From Chloroflexota bacterium (GTDB taxonomy: Bacteria; Chloroflexota; Anaerolineae; UBA4142; SHND01): a stretch of DNA of 64,000 nt. How positions within the stretch are numbered: the first letter of the stretch is position 1; every line of letters begins with the position of its first letter. This document shows positions 9,020 to 17,697 of this stretch, piece after piece. Location of the stretch: positions 291,370 through 355,369 of the forward strand of contig SHND01000059.1 in the NCBI GenBank assembly GCA_004295045.1, given 5' to 3'. Below the pieces are notes generated by a model. It saw only the letters and a list, made by a program, of their open reading frames with translations, had not been told where the DNA came from and did not search any database. Made by a program: the position numbers and the translations under genes.

Positions 9020-9133
9020 AGCTGTTTTCTCTTTCGGATTTTGATTTCCACAACGTGTGTTGGCGCGTAGGAGTTGTACAAAGCTGCACAACTATTTTGC
9101 GCCCATTTTGGTTTTTCCGCAAGAGGCAATTTC

Positions 9134-11242
9134 TCACTCACTCACGCGCACCGTGCCCAATTTAATCGCCTCGCCCAAAACTTGCCCCGAACGCGGCTCG
9201 TACAATTTCACAATCGCGCGGTATTCGCCCGGCGCGAGAGTTTGTGGAATTTTCAGACGCAGTGGTTCACGATATAGCTCGTCAATGTTCCAACGCGTCA
9301 TCGGCAGCATTTCGCTCAAAGGCGTTTCATCCATCTGCGCGACATTTTCGCCATTCGCGTTCAACAGCTGGAGTGTGACTTGGTAATTGTAATTCACCGC
9401 TTGCAATAATTTCCAATACAACACCGCATCAAAAAAGTTTCCGCGTTCCAATTCACGCACGCCGGTTTCATAGCCGACGAGTTCGACGCGTTCGCCTAAA
9501 TTTTGATTCACAGGTGTTGCACTCGGCGGCAATGCGCGCGGCGGGTTGGTAACAAAGCCCTGCACGCGCGTTTGCGATTCGCCCGAAAACGCCTGGTCGT
9601 CGAACATGGTCGCGTGTTCATCGAAATATTTGCGAATGATGCCTTGCGGGTCAACCACCGTGTCATAAATGCGTAACATCCACACGCGCGAATAATTTTG
9701 GAACGCGCGGTCGAGCGCCGCGCGCGTTTCGTCCGCCGTCGTCGCGTAAAAATCGGAACGCGGATCGCCCCAGCCCAAATTTTGCGCGCCGTCAATCGAA
9801 CCCGTTTGTAAAACCAGTGCGCCCGTTGAATTTGCGCGATAGTTCGATAGTCGCTCGCGCGTCACCGCTTCCGGAAAATAATAAACGAGCGCGGGATAGG
9901 CGTACCCGGCGTTCACCAAAATCACGTCGCCCGGACGCCAGCGTTCCGCGATGTAATTCACCGCGCCGCGCAGATCGTCCTCCGCGTATTGAGGATTGTG
10001 CCAAAAGTTGTAGAGCGAAAATCCGCTGATGGTAAAAAAACCAATGCTCGCCAACATCGCCAGCGCGCCCAGTCCGTACAACCAACGCGCGGAATTTTCG
10101 CGCCGCGCGTTTTGAAATTCCACAAACAAATTCACCAACGCGTACGCGATGAGAATGTAAAACGCGGGCGAGTACGTAAAGATATAGCGCACGTGGTACA
10201 GCGGTTTCCACAGCGAAAAGAGATAAATTGCCGCGAGCGGAACAAAAGTATAACCGAGTAAAAAGAACGCCGAAACAGAATTTCGATTCTTGATTCTCGA
10301 TCCTTCATGCCTGTTCGGGACAAGTTTTCGATTTTTCCACTCACGCCACAACAGCACACCAATCGGAATAAACAGCAGTAACGCGAAAAATCCAAAGACG
10401 TTCCAATCTACGGCTTGTCCGAACGCGAGTGCGCTGAGGGTTTCTAAAATGACGCGCGGCAGTGCAATAAATTCGCGCCAAGGGGGAACGGGCGGATCCG
10501 TGGCTTGGCGAAACGCGACGGGCAGCCAGGGGAGGTAGAGGAGGAGGAGGGCGAGTTGGGAAAGCGCAAATGTCGAGAGAAACGAGGAGCGATTTTTGAT
10601 TTCTGATTTTTGATTTCTGATTTGCCAAACGCGTGCTGCGACCCACAGCCACTGAAACACCATCAAGAAAATGAAATAGTAGAGGGTATAAAAACCGAGA
10701 ACGGTAAAAATCACGTACGCAAGGAAATCACGCGAAAAAATTTTCTCGCTTTGCAACATGCGGCGCAAAAAATAAACGGACAGCAAGCCCAACACCGTGC
10801 CGAGCGTGTACATGCGCACTTCTTGCGAATACCAAATGTTGTACGGCGAAATGGCGACAAGCAGCGCGGCGAGTGTCCCGATGCCCGCACCCCCAACCCC
10901 TCTCCCATTGGGAGAGGGGCGAAGGGAAGAGGGCATCCATTCCCGCGCGACGCGATAGACCAGCGCGATGAGCAGCATGCCGAACCACAATGAAAGGAAC
11001 GCCATTGAAAATTCGGACCAGCCCGCAACGCGTCCCCAAAAATGCAAAACGAGATAATAGAGGGGGGGGTGAATATCGCCGGCGGTGTGACGAATGAGTT
11101 CCGCGACGTCGCTTTGCGCGAGATACAAACTCACCGTCTCGTCGTACCATAAACTCGCCGCGCCCAGTTGATACAAGCGCAGTATAAAACCGCCGAGCAG
11201 GATCAAATACGGAGAGATTTTTAGAAAACGATTCACAGGCAA
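9134..11242 (-). CDS. GT39/ArnT-like membrane glycosyltransferase (GT-C fold)
   Basis: The 702-residue protein has about a dozen hydrophobic helices followed by a soluble C-terminal beta-rich region (about 540-702). The first loop carries the acidic catalytic motif (ASLWYDETVS) and DIHPPLYYLV, as in polyprenyl-phosphate-sugar dependent transferases of the PMT/ArnT type. It should move a sugar from an undecaprenyl-phosphate carrier to a lipid, glycan or protein outside the membrane. The start at 11242 is TTG, with a GTG two codons later as alternative; no strong ribosome site helps. Three short repeats lie inside the frame (10281-10303, 10591-10623, 10897-10919). An 8-G run at 11062-11069 codes the HPPL part of the catalytic loop. 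It is the last gene of the glycan operon. Confidence 0.88.
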   Translation of the reverse strand: MPVNRFLKISPYLILLGGFILRLYQLGAASLWYDETVSLYLAQSDVAELIRHTAGDIHPPLYYLVLHFWGRVAGWSEFSMAFLSLWFGMLLIALVYRVAREWMPSSLRPSPNGRGVGGAGIGTLAALLVAISPYNIWYSQEVRMYTLGTVLGLLSVYFLRRMLQSEKIFSRDFLAYVIFTVLGFYTLYYFIFLMVFQWLWVAARVWQIRNQKSEIKNRSSFLSTFALSQLALLLLYLPWLPVAFRQATDPPVPPWREFIALPRVILETLSALAFGQAVDWNVFGFFALLLFIPIGVLLWREWKNRKLVPNRHEGSRIKNRNSVSAFFLLGYTFVPLAAIYLFSLWKPLYHVRYIFTYSPAFYILIAYALVNLFVEFQNARRENSARWLYGLGALAMLASIGFFTISGFSLYNFWHNPQYAEDDLRGAVNYIAERWRPGDVILVNAGYAYPALVYYFPEAVTRERLSNYRANSTGALVLQTGSIDGAQNLGWGDPRSDFYATTADETRAALDRAFQNYSRVWMLRIYDTVVDPQGIIRKYFDEHATMFDDQAFSGESQTRVQGFVTNPPRALPPSATPVNQNLGERVELVGYETGVRELERGNFFDAVLYWKLLQAVNYNYQVTLQLLNANGENVAQMDETPLSEMLPMTRWNIDELYREPLRLKIPQTLAPGEYRAIVKLYEPRSGQVLGEAIKLGTVRVSE
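10281..10303. repeat. AATC-type repeat inside the GT39 gene
   Basis: On the minus strand this reads as GGATCGAGAATCAAGAATCG, coding GSRIKNRNS in a loop between membrane helices. It is a diverged member of the AATCAGAAATC family and keeps the frame. Confidence 0.5.
10591..10623. repeat. AATCAGAAATC tandem repeat inside the GT39 gene
   Basis: The words AATCAGAAATC and AAAAATC alternate and code NQKSEIKNR in a cytoplasmic-type loop. The frame is kept. An almost identical block codes the same peptide in the YfhO-like gene at 15141-15180. Confidence 0.65.
10897..10919. repeat. Perfect palindrome inserted in frame in the GT39 gene
   Basis: CCCCTCTCCCA (10897-10907) and TGGGAGAGGGG (10909-10919) surround one T. 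It codes part of LRPSPNGRGVG between two hydrophobic helices. The CTCTCCCA...TGGGAGAG palindrome is a kind of sequence often found dispersed between genes in bacteria. Here it lies inside a gene. Confidence 0.75.
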
Positions 11243-11261
11243 AGTGCGTTCCCGAACTTGA

Positions 11262-12086
11262 TCAGCTCATCAATTGTGCACCGCGTTTTTGCACCGTAAG
11301 CCAAAAATCCAAAAGCAGCGCGTCCGGCTCATCCGACGCCGCGACTGTTTTGTACAACAGCACTGCGCCGCGCCAGCCGTCCGATTGCCAATACGCGCCC
11401 GTTGGTAATTCCGACCCGACAAATGCTGCGGGGAGTGGATACGCGGTGATATAAAAATAGGGTTCGGAAATTCCCTTGTCGCCCGGCGAAAACCCGAAAT
11501 TCATTTGCTCGTCCGCGTTCTCCTCATCCTGTGGGTCTTGCCCCGGCACCAAGCGTCCCGAAAACCAAAGCATTGCCAAATCAAAATTATGGGGCCAAAA
11601 TTGTACAGGACTCGTCTCGCCACGCAGTCCGCTTTGAAATTGTTTCAACAAAATATCCATTTGCGATAACGCGCGCCAGTAATTCTCCACCGCGCGTTCT
11701 TCGTACGTTGACGGCGCGTCTACGAAATCGGGTTTTGGCGCGTTGGGAAAAATTTGCAGCGCGTCGAGTGCGTCATTCAGTTCCTTCCAAAACTGTGAAA
11801 GCGACTGTCCGCGCAAACGCGTTTCCCAACGTTCGCCGCGACTTGTCGTCACCATCGCGCGGTGCGCAATCAAATCCAACACAATTTCAAAAAGAGCGCT
11901 TTTGTAAGGAATCGGCGTTGTCGTCAATCCCGTCGCGTTCACGCGCAAACTTGCGTGCGCCCAATGTTTTTGACGCGGCGTCAATTCGCGTCGAATCGCG
12001 CTCAACGCGCGCGCATAGTGATGCAGCGATTCAAATGACGGATGCTTGAAATCCAAAATGTCCGGCGGAAATTGGAAATCAGACAT
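11262..12086 (-). CDS. DUF5996-like protein
   Basis: The 274-residue soluble protein carries GLTTTPIPY, an HRAMVTTSRGE segment and SPVQFWPHNFDLAMLWFSGR followed by VPG. These match my memory of the DUF5996 family, whose function is unknown. No signal peptide or membrane helix is present. It overlaps the end of the O-antigen-ligase-like gene by 8 bases and ends 19 bases before the GT39 gene, so it is translated within the glycan operon. DUF5996 proteins are not known glycan enzymes, so its place here may be incidental. Confidence 0.7.
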   Translation of the reverse strand: MSDFQFPPDILDFKHPSFESLHHYARALSAIRRELTPRQKHWAHASLRVNATGLTTTPIPYKSALFEIVLDLIAHRAMVTTSRGERWETRLRGQSLSQFWKELNDALDALQIFPNAPKPDFVDAPSTYEERAVENYWRALSQMDILLKQFQSGLRGETSPVQFWPHNFDLAMLWFSGRLVPGQDPQDEENADEQMNFGFSPGDKGISEPYFYITAYPLPAAFVGSELPTGAYWQSDGWRGAVLLYKTVAASDEPDALLLDFWLTVQKRGAQLMS

Positions 12087-13542
12087 TGGGAAGTGTCGCC
12101 TCTGGTTGATAAAGCAACATGCTCGTCACGCCCAACCCCACAAAGATCCAAAACAACGTCACCGAGTGTGGAAAATCCAAATTGAAAAAATAATGGTCAA
12201 CGACGCCCGCCGTCATCGCGCCAATCAAAGCCGCGCACACGCCGAGTAGAATTGGTGATAACGTCGCGTCATTTTTCAGACCGTCCAACCACGCGAGCAG
12301 CGCGCGATAAAAGAAAATTCCCATCGTCAACAAAAATACGGCAACGCCGACGAGCCCCATCTGTTCCGCCATCAGCAGATAAACCGATGATACACCGATG
12401 TACGTATCCAGATCGGGCGAGCCGAGAAAGCCCACGCCGAAGATGGGATAACGCGAAATCAAGGTGAACGCGTCTTGATATTCACCCAGCCGCATCTGCG
12501 TCGCGCGGTCCGCGCCCGCGAACGCATCGAGCAGATGCGAGATGTACTCTTGCGTGATGGGAATGAACCAAAAAAGAATCGCGCCGACGGCGAGTATCGG
12601 CAGTAACCTGCGATATTTGAAAAATGCGATCACGACGAGCGAAACGCCGAATCCCAAAAACGCGCCGCGCGAAAAGGTTAGCACCAAACATAGAAACATC
12701 GCCGCGACGCTTCCAAAAATAATCCAGCGCGGCAGTAATTTCTTGACAGCGAAAATTTGGGGCGCGGTCAATCCCGCCATCAAAATCATCAGCCCGCCCA
12801 ACACGTTCGGGTCAACTGACGTTGACACGGCGCGCAAAGTACCTGCGGGATCGTCGTTGATGAAACGCAACACGCCGGGTCCGTCAGGATATTTCACGTA
12901 ACGCAAAAGCGAAAGAGTACGGATCGTCAAATCGTGCGGCAGAAAATAAAAGAGAATGCCCAACACTGCCGAAACGGATCCCGCGATGATGATGAGGCGC
13001 ACGACGCGCTCCAATCGCGCGCGCGTGTTCACCACGTTCACGATGAGAAAGAAAGTCGCAATCGCCAACAGAATTTCCGCGAATTGCCGCACGATTTGCT
13101 GCTGCAAACCCGCGTGCGACATGCCAATCACGAACGAAAAAATCGCCAGAACCATAAAGGCGATGACCGGCGCGCCGAGAAAGGTGAATTGGAATTTGCG
13201 CTCGATGTTCTCGTCTTGACGCGTCATGGCACGCGCAAACCACATCGCAAAGAGCGCGAGCAGCGCGAGATCAAGAAACGTCGGATTGAAACCGAGATTG
13301 ACGGGAATGGACGCGAACGGCAAGAGAATTGCGATGCCCAACACCGCATACAAACCATACTCGATGTTGGTCATGATGATTGCGCCCGCCGCCAAAGCGA
13401 CGAGTCCGGCAATCACAATCGCAGGCGACGAAAACGCGACTGCTGCCGCGAAAATCAACGCGAGCGCGCAGCCAATCCCCAGCGCGAGGAGGATCGCCAA
13501 GAGATTGTTTGTGACAATGAGTTCGGTAAATCGAGATTGCAT
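12079..13542 (-). CDS. O-antigen ligase/polymerase-like membrane protein
   Basis: About ten to twelve hydrophobic helices with a large loop near the C-terminus fit the Wzy/WaaL (O-antigen ligase) superfamily. Such proteins polymerise lipid-linked repeat units or attach polysaccharide to a lipid. The segment SRYPIFGVGFLGSPDLDTYIGVSS matches the typical loop (NPLFGVGxG). The start at 13542 (MQSRFTELIV) is chosen. A longer in-frame ATG at 13653 overlaps the upstream stop as TGATG, but its extra 37 codons consist mainly of a tandem repeat coding STFHFPN units. Translation from 13653 cannot be excluded. The gene lies between the YfhO-like and DUF5996-like genes, supporting a role in surface polysaccharide assembly. 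Confidence 0.85.
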   Translation of the reverse strand: MQSRFTELIVTNNLLAILLALGIGCALALIFAAAVAFSSPAIVIAGLVALAAGAIIMTNIEYGLYAVLGIAILLPFASIPVNLGFNPTFLDLALLALFAMWFARAMTRQDENIERKFQFTFLGAPVIAFMVLAIFSFVIGMSHAGLQQQIVRQFAEILLAIATFFLIVNVVNTRARLERVVRLIIIAGSVSAVLGILFYFLPHDLTIRTLSLLRYVKYPDGPGVLRFINDDPAGTLRAVSTSVDPNVLGGLMILMAGLTAPQIFAVKKLLPRWIIFGSVAAMFLCLVLTFSRGAFLGFGVSLVVIAFFKYRRLLPILAVGAILFWFIPITQEYISHLLDAFAGADRATQMRLGEYQDAFTLISRYPIFGVGFLGSPDLDTYIGVSSVYLLMAEQMGLVGVAVFLLTMGIFFYRALLAWLDGLKNDATLSPILLGVCAALIGAMTAGVVDHYFFNLDFPHSVTLFWIFVGLGVTSMLLYQPEATLPNV

Positions 13543-13546
13543 ATTT

Positions 13547-13635
13547 GAGTTCGGAAAGCGGAATGTTGAATTCGGAAAATGGAATGTTGAATTCGGAAAA
13601 TGGAATGTGGAAAGCGGGATGTTGGATTCAGAAAT
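13547..13635. repeat. 21-bp tandem repeat at the front of the O-antigen-ligase-like gene
   Basis: Two perfect 21-bp copies of the unit GAATGTTGAATTCGGAAAAT plus G lie at 13561-13581 and 13582-13602, with degenerate partial copies on both sides. The unit length is a multiple of three and the frame stays open on the minus strand. It separates the YfhO-like stop from the downstream start. Confidence 0.85.
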
Positions 13636-13652
13636 TCTCTCTGCGCAATTCA

Positions 13653-15860
13653 TCAGCGGCGATTTCTAAAAAACAACAGCGCGCCTACACACCCCAACAG
13701 TGTGATTGCTGAAATCATCGCGCCGAGTTTGAATGATATTGGATCGTACCACATTTCGATGTGATGCTGTCCCGCACGTACGGGAATCGCGCGCAGTGTA
13801 AGGTCCGCGCGCAAAATTTCTGTCGGCGTTCCATCAACTATCGCGCGCCAGCCGGGGTAAAAATTTTCGCTGACGATGAGCAGTCCATCGGCGGGCGTGT
13901 TGACATCGAGCGTCATTTGTTCCGCAGAATGTGCAGCAATGCTCACCTCTCCATCTGCCGCGCGCGGATCCAGCGCACCAACTGTCGCATCTGCCACAAT
14001 CGCGTTGTGTGCCAAGTCAAGGCGGGCGGCAAGTTCCAGTGCGCGCGCATCATTCGCTTCGCTCACTGCATTTCCGACAAGCCACGCGCGCGGCTGTGAA
14101 TTTCGCAGCTGCGACAATTGTATCTCGCCCTCGCGTTCCAGCAACTCTGCGCCCGCCGCATTTTCGCGGGTGACTAGATATTTTACATTCAACAGCGGCA
14201 AATAAATTTCAGCAGGCAATTTCAACAGCGCATCATAGCGCGCTAAACGCAACGGCGAAATGCCGCCAATTTCTTCCAAACCGGTCGCAATGCCAAAATG
14301 ACCGGGCAAAACTTGGTCATCTGCCGCGACGCGAAAAATAGCCGGGTCACTTTGCAACTGTTCCAGAAACGGAATATCCGCAAAACGTTCCTCGACGCGC
14401 CCTTTGTTGGCGGGTTCATTCACGCTCCACAAATCGAACAAAATCAAAACAATCGCCAACGGCGCGAACCATTTTATCGAAATGATTTTTCGTAAATACA
14501 AGCCGAGCAGCAAACTTGCCAGCGCGAATTGGATCAAGAGCAAGCCCGCGCGGTCGCCGAGAAAAGCGAGGCGTCCTTCGGGCTGCTGCGCGCCTGCGAC
14601 AAAAAATGTCAGCATCAGCACAAGCATCAACGCCGCGCCGATCGGCAGCAGCGCATATAATTTGTTCGCGCGTTTCAAATTGATTCCGTTGAGCAAATCT
14701 GTGATGCCGTATCCTGCCAACATCGCCAACGCGAAACTGATGACGAACGCCAAGCGTTCCTGCTGACGAAAGAGCGATGCGCCCGGAACGAACAAATAAA
14801 TCACAACATACGCGAAAACGTAAAAACCAAACGACAGAATCAATGCGCCGAGCGCGAGCAAGCCCCAAAAGATCGTTTCATTGCGTTTTCGCAGCAGCGC
14901 AAATAGCGCCAACCACAAGGGCAAAATTCCGACATAGAGCGGCGACGCGAACGCGCTGGCGTATCCCGGCAAGATAAATTGCAAAAGATCCAGCGTCGGA
15001 AAACCTTTCGCCGCGTCCGCGAACGATAACGCTTCGCGTGTCGAAAGTTGTTGATATTCGATAGCGGGAATCCATTGAATCGCCGCGATGCCGAACGCGA
15101 GGAGTGCGAGAATGACGATAGAGCCGAATGCGCGTAGCCCGATTTTCGATTTTTGATTTTTGATTTCTGATTTCTGATTGCTTTGCCAAACGCGAAACAA
15201 AAAATAAATCACGCTCGTCGCAAACACGAACAAAAATGTTTGCGGATGTCCCGCCAATGCTGCGATGCCCAACACCACTCCTGCCAGAATCAACCAATTC
15301 GTCGTTCGTCGTCCGTCGTCCGTCGCTCTATTCACACAATACAGCGCCAGCGGCAGCCACACCGCCGTTTCCAAAATTGCCAATTGCAGGGAAGGATACG
15401 AGGTCAAATATCCACCGAACGTAAAAACAATTGCGCTGACGAACGCGCCAACGCGATTTTGAATGACGCGCCGCGCAAAAATGTAGGTGAACGCGCCAGC
15501 CAAACAAAAATGCAGCAGCGCCTCCAGTTCCAATGCGAACAACGAAAAGGAATTGAACGCCCAAACATTCGCCCAAGTGTTGACAAGGGCGGGCGGATAA
15601 AAGACCGCGCTCTGAATGTCGGCGAGAAAGGGATGCCCGCTGTTGAAATTTTCTGACCAGAGGGGAATGCGTCCTTCGGAGAATGCGCGCGCTTCGTACA
15701 ATCGAAACGCGTAAAATTGATCGGTGAAATCGCCAACAGGAAATTGCGCGCGATCTGCCGGGTTGGGCGTGAGGATGCGCCAAAAGAATAATGCGACCAG
15801 CAGCGCGAGAAGAATCAGCAACGCGACGTCGCGCCGCGAAAATTTATTTGCGTCGTTCAT
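13653..15860 (-). CDS. YfhO-like membrane glycosyltransferase
   Basis: The 735-residue protein begins with a hydrophobic helix and then the loop QFPVGDFTDQFYAFRLYEA and FNSGHPFLADIQSAVFYPP. These are typical of YfhO-type GT-C proteins, which modify surface polymers such as teichoic acids. A dozen helices follow, then a C-terminal periplasmic-type beta-rich domain ending in a last helix. The ATG at 15860 overlaps the stop of the upstream gene as ATGA, so this start is chosen over a GTG at 15890. Two in-frame repeat blocks lie inside (15141-15180 and 15301-15328). The acceptor is unknown; neighbours point to an envelope glycan. Confidence 0.85.
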   Translation of the reverse strand: MNDANKFSRRDVALLILLALLVALFFWRILTPNPADRAQFPVGDFTDQFYAFRLYEARAFSEGRIPLWSENFNSGHPFLADIQSAVFYPPALVNTWANVWAFNSFSLFALELEALLHFCLAGAFTYIFARRVIQNRVGAFVSAIVFTFGGYLTSYPSLQLAILETAVWLPLALYCVNRATDDGRRTTNWLILAGVVLGIAALAGHPQTFLFVFATSVIYFLFRVWQSNQKSEIKNQKSKIGLRAFGSIVILALLAFGIAAIQWIPAIEYQQLSTREALSFADAAKGFPTLDLLQFILPGYASAFASPLYVGILPLWLALFALLRKRNETIFWGLLALGALILSFGFYVFAYVVIYLFVPGASLFRQQERLAFVISFALAMLAGYGITDLLNGINLKRANKLYALLPIGAALMLVLMLTFFVAGAQQPEGRLAFLGDRAGLLLIQFALASLLLGLYLRKIISIKWFAPLAIVLILFDLWSVNEPANKGRVEERFADIPFLEQLQSDPAIFRVAADDQVLPGHFGIATGLEEIGGISPLRLARYDALLKLPAEIYLPLLNVKYLVTRENAAGAELLEREGEIQLSQLRNSQPRAWLVGNAVSEANDARALELAARLDLAHNAIVADATVGALDPRAADGEVSIAAHSAEQMTLDVNTPADGLLIVSENFYPGWRAIVDGTPTEILRADLTLRAIPVRAGQHHIEMWYDPISFKLGAMISAITLLGCVGALLFFRNRR
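15141..15180. repeat. AATCAGAAATC tandem repeat inside the YfhO-like gene
   Basis: Two AATCAGA-type words and three AAAAATC-type words code NQKSEIKNQKSKIG in a loop. The block is nearly the same as 10591-10623 in the GT39 gene, although the two proteins are otherwise different there. Confidence 0.65.
15301..15328. repeat. GTCGTCC tandem repeat inside the YfhO-like gene
   Basis: Short GTCGTTC/GTCGTCC units repeat in tandem and code ATDDGRRTTN in a loop between helices. A similar GGACGAA word occurs twice in the large GT39 gene near 20237-20249. Confidence 0.55.
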
Positions 15861-17683
15861 GGCTGCAAGGGAGAGGTCGTTCCCAGACACGTGTCGGCTT
15901 CACATACGCTGACTTGGAATGCCTTTACGTTTGCGGCGTTCGGTATCTCGTGTTGATCCACAATAATTTGATTCTTGCGCCATTCGGTTGTGGGATACGC
16001 GCCGCGCGCAGGCACGCTCGTTTCTTCGTCCAATGGCTTGCCATTTTCGTCCAACAGCGTGATGCGGATTTCATACGCGTGCGAAAGGGTTTCGCGCGCC
16101 CGCCAATATAACACGATTCGCAGTGCGTCGTTGACGCGCTCGGTGCGATAGCCGAGCAGAGTCATTTGCTCTCCAAAATCAAAATTGACGCGCTGCATTG
16201 AATTTAAAAATTGCGAAGGCGTGCCGTACAGGCGCAAACGAAAATTGTCAACGCGCCATTCATTCAACAAATCAAAGCGGCGGTCTAACCATGACTCGAC
16301 AAACTGCTCGGGGTCCCACACATCCGGCGCGGCGGGAATGAACCATACGCGCTGATAATTCGCGTTTGTCGCATTCAGCTGCTGCGTCGTCTTGGTATCG
16401 GGCAAAAAAGTTTCAGGATACACGACCAGCGGCAATTTGCTTTGGTCATAATAGACCAACGATGTTTCGGGAAAATTCTGCACGATGATATCGCCGCGCT
16501 GTGCGTTAGCGTTGATGATACTCGCGAGCCCGCGCCAATCGGGCGCTTTGGCGTACGCGGGATTCGTCCAATAGTTTGCAAGCGCAAAAAAAGCCGCGAG
16601 CGCAAACCCGACCGCCGCCAGCGCGATTGTCGCGCGCCGAACGTTCGGCGTCCCGAAGCGCGTTTGCAATCTGCGCGCGAACGCCACGATTCCGAACGCG
16701 AGCAGTAAATAATACGCGGGCGCGATGCCGTTCAAATAACGCTCAAGATACAGCGGGCGAATCGTATTCAATGCAAACACGGCGAGGGTTGGCGCTCCGG
16801 CGTACAATAGAAAAAACAGTCCGCGTTTCCAATCGCGCGTCCAGAGATAAACCAAACTTGCTAACGCCACCAACGCGAATGGAATCCACAGCCATGCGCG
16901 CACGTTTTCGTCCAGCGTATCGCTGAGTACAAACGCGCTGAACGTTTCACGCGCAATGTCCCATAACGCGACGCCCTGCCGCCCACTGCCTTCGCCGTAC
17001 GCGGAAACGCGATTCGATAAAAGCAGCGGATACGGCAAATACAAAACTGCCAATACAATTTGCGCGCCAATCCACTGCGCCAATTTTTTTCGCTCGCGCC
17101 ACAGCGTCGCAAACACGAATATATTGAGCGCCAACAAAATGAACGCTTCGTAATAATGCGCATACAGCGCGGCGAGTTCGGCAAAGACAAACCACAGTAG
17201 GGGCAAAGCATTCCTCCCTTCTGTGCGCGGCGCGTACCATTTCCAAAAAAATATCAATGCCAACAAACTCAGCGCGGGCCACAGCGTATAATTTCGGACG
17301 TCCTGCGAATGCCAAATTTGGTACGGATTAATTGCCATCAAAAACGCGGCGACGAGGGCAGCCGCGCGCCACGAAAAAATTTCGCGCGCGAGGTGGTAAA
17401 TCAGCGGCACGCACAATACGCCAAAGAATAACGAAAAAAAGCGCGTCGGAAATTCACTCGCGCCCGCCGCAGCAATCCACCCGCGCAGCACCAAGTACAT
17501 GAGCGGTGGATTCGGCTCGACCGTCAGCGTTTCGTGCCACATTTGCGCGAAGGGTTTTTGCACAAAGAGGACGGTGAAAGATTCATCCCCCCGCAGTGAA
17601 AAAAAATCGAGCCGATAGACGCGCAGCGCGAAAGCGAACAGGATGATCAGCAGCAGCACAAGATACGATTTTGGAAAACGCAT
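15857..17683 (-). CDS. GT39-like membrane glycosyltransferase (608 aa)
   Basis: This is the second GT-C enzyme of the operon. The first helix is followed by RLDFFSLRGDESFTVLF, where the acidic pair of the catalytic loop lies, and by EPNPPLMYLVLRGW. About eleven helices occupy residues 1-400 and a soluble region follows to the end (about 410-608), which would face outward. It probably uses a polyprenyl-phosphate sugar donor. It starts 14 bases after the methyltransferase stop and ends in a 4-base overlap with the YfhO-like gene, so the genes are translationally linked. It is a distant paralogue of the proteins at 9134 and 18483. Confidence 0.87.
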   Translation of the reverse strand: MRFPKSYLVLLLIILFAFALRVYRLDFFSLRGDESFTVLFVQKPFAQMWHETLTVEPNPPLMYLVLRGWIAAAGASEFPTRFFSLFFGVLCVPLIYHLAREIFSWRAAALVAAFLMAINPYQIWHSQDVRNYTLWPALSLLALIFFWKWYAPRTEGRNALPLLWFVFAELAALYAHYYEAFILLALNIFVFATLWRERKKLAQWIGAQIVLAVLYLPYPLLLSNRVSAYGEGSGRQGVALWDIARETFSAFVLSDTLDENVRAWLWIPFALVALASLVYLWTRDWKRGLFFLLYAGAPTLAVFALNTIRPLYLERYLNGIAPAYYLLLAFGIVAFARRLQTRFGTPNVRRATIALAAVGFALAAFFALANYWTNPAYAKAPDWRGLASIINANAQRGDIIVQNFPETSLVYYDQSKLPLVVYPETFLPDTKTTQQLNATNANYQRVWFIPAAPDVWDPEQFVESWLDRRFDLLNEWRVDNFRLRLYGTPSQFLNSMQRVNFDFGEQMTLLGYRTERVNDALRIVLYWRARETLSHAYEIRITLLDENGKPLDEETSVPARGAYPTTEWRKNQIIVDQHEIPNAANVKAFQVSVCEADTCLGTTSPLQP

Positions 17684-17697
17684 ACGCCAAGTGTGCC

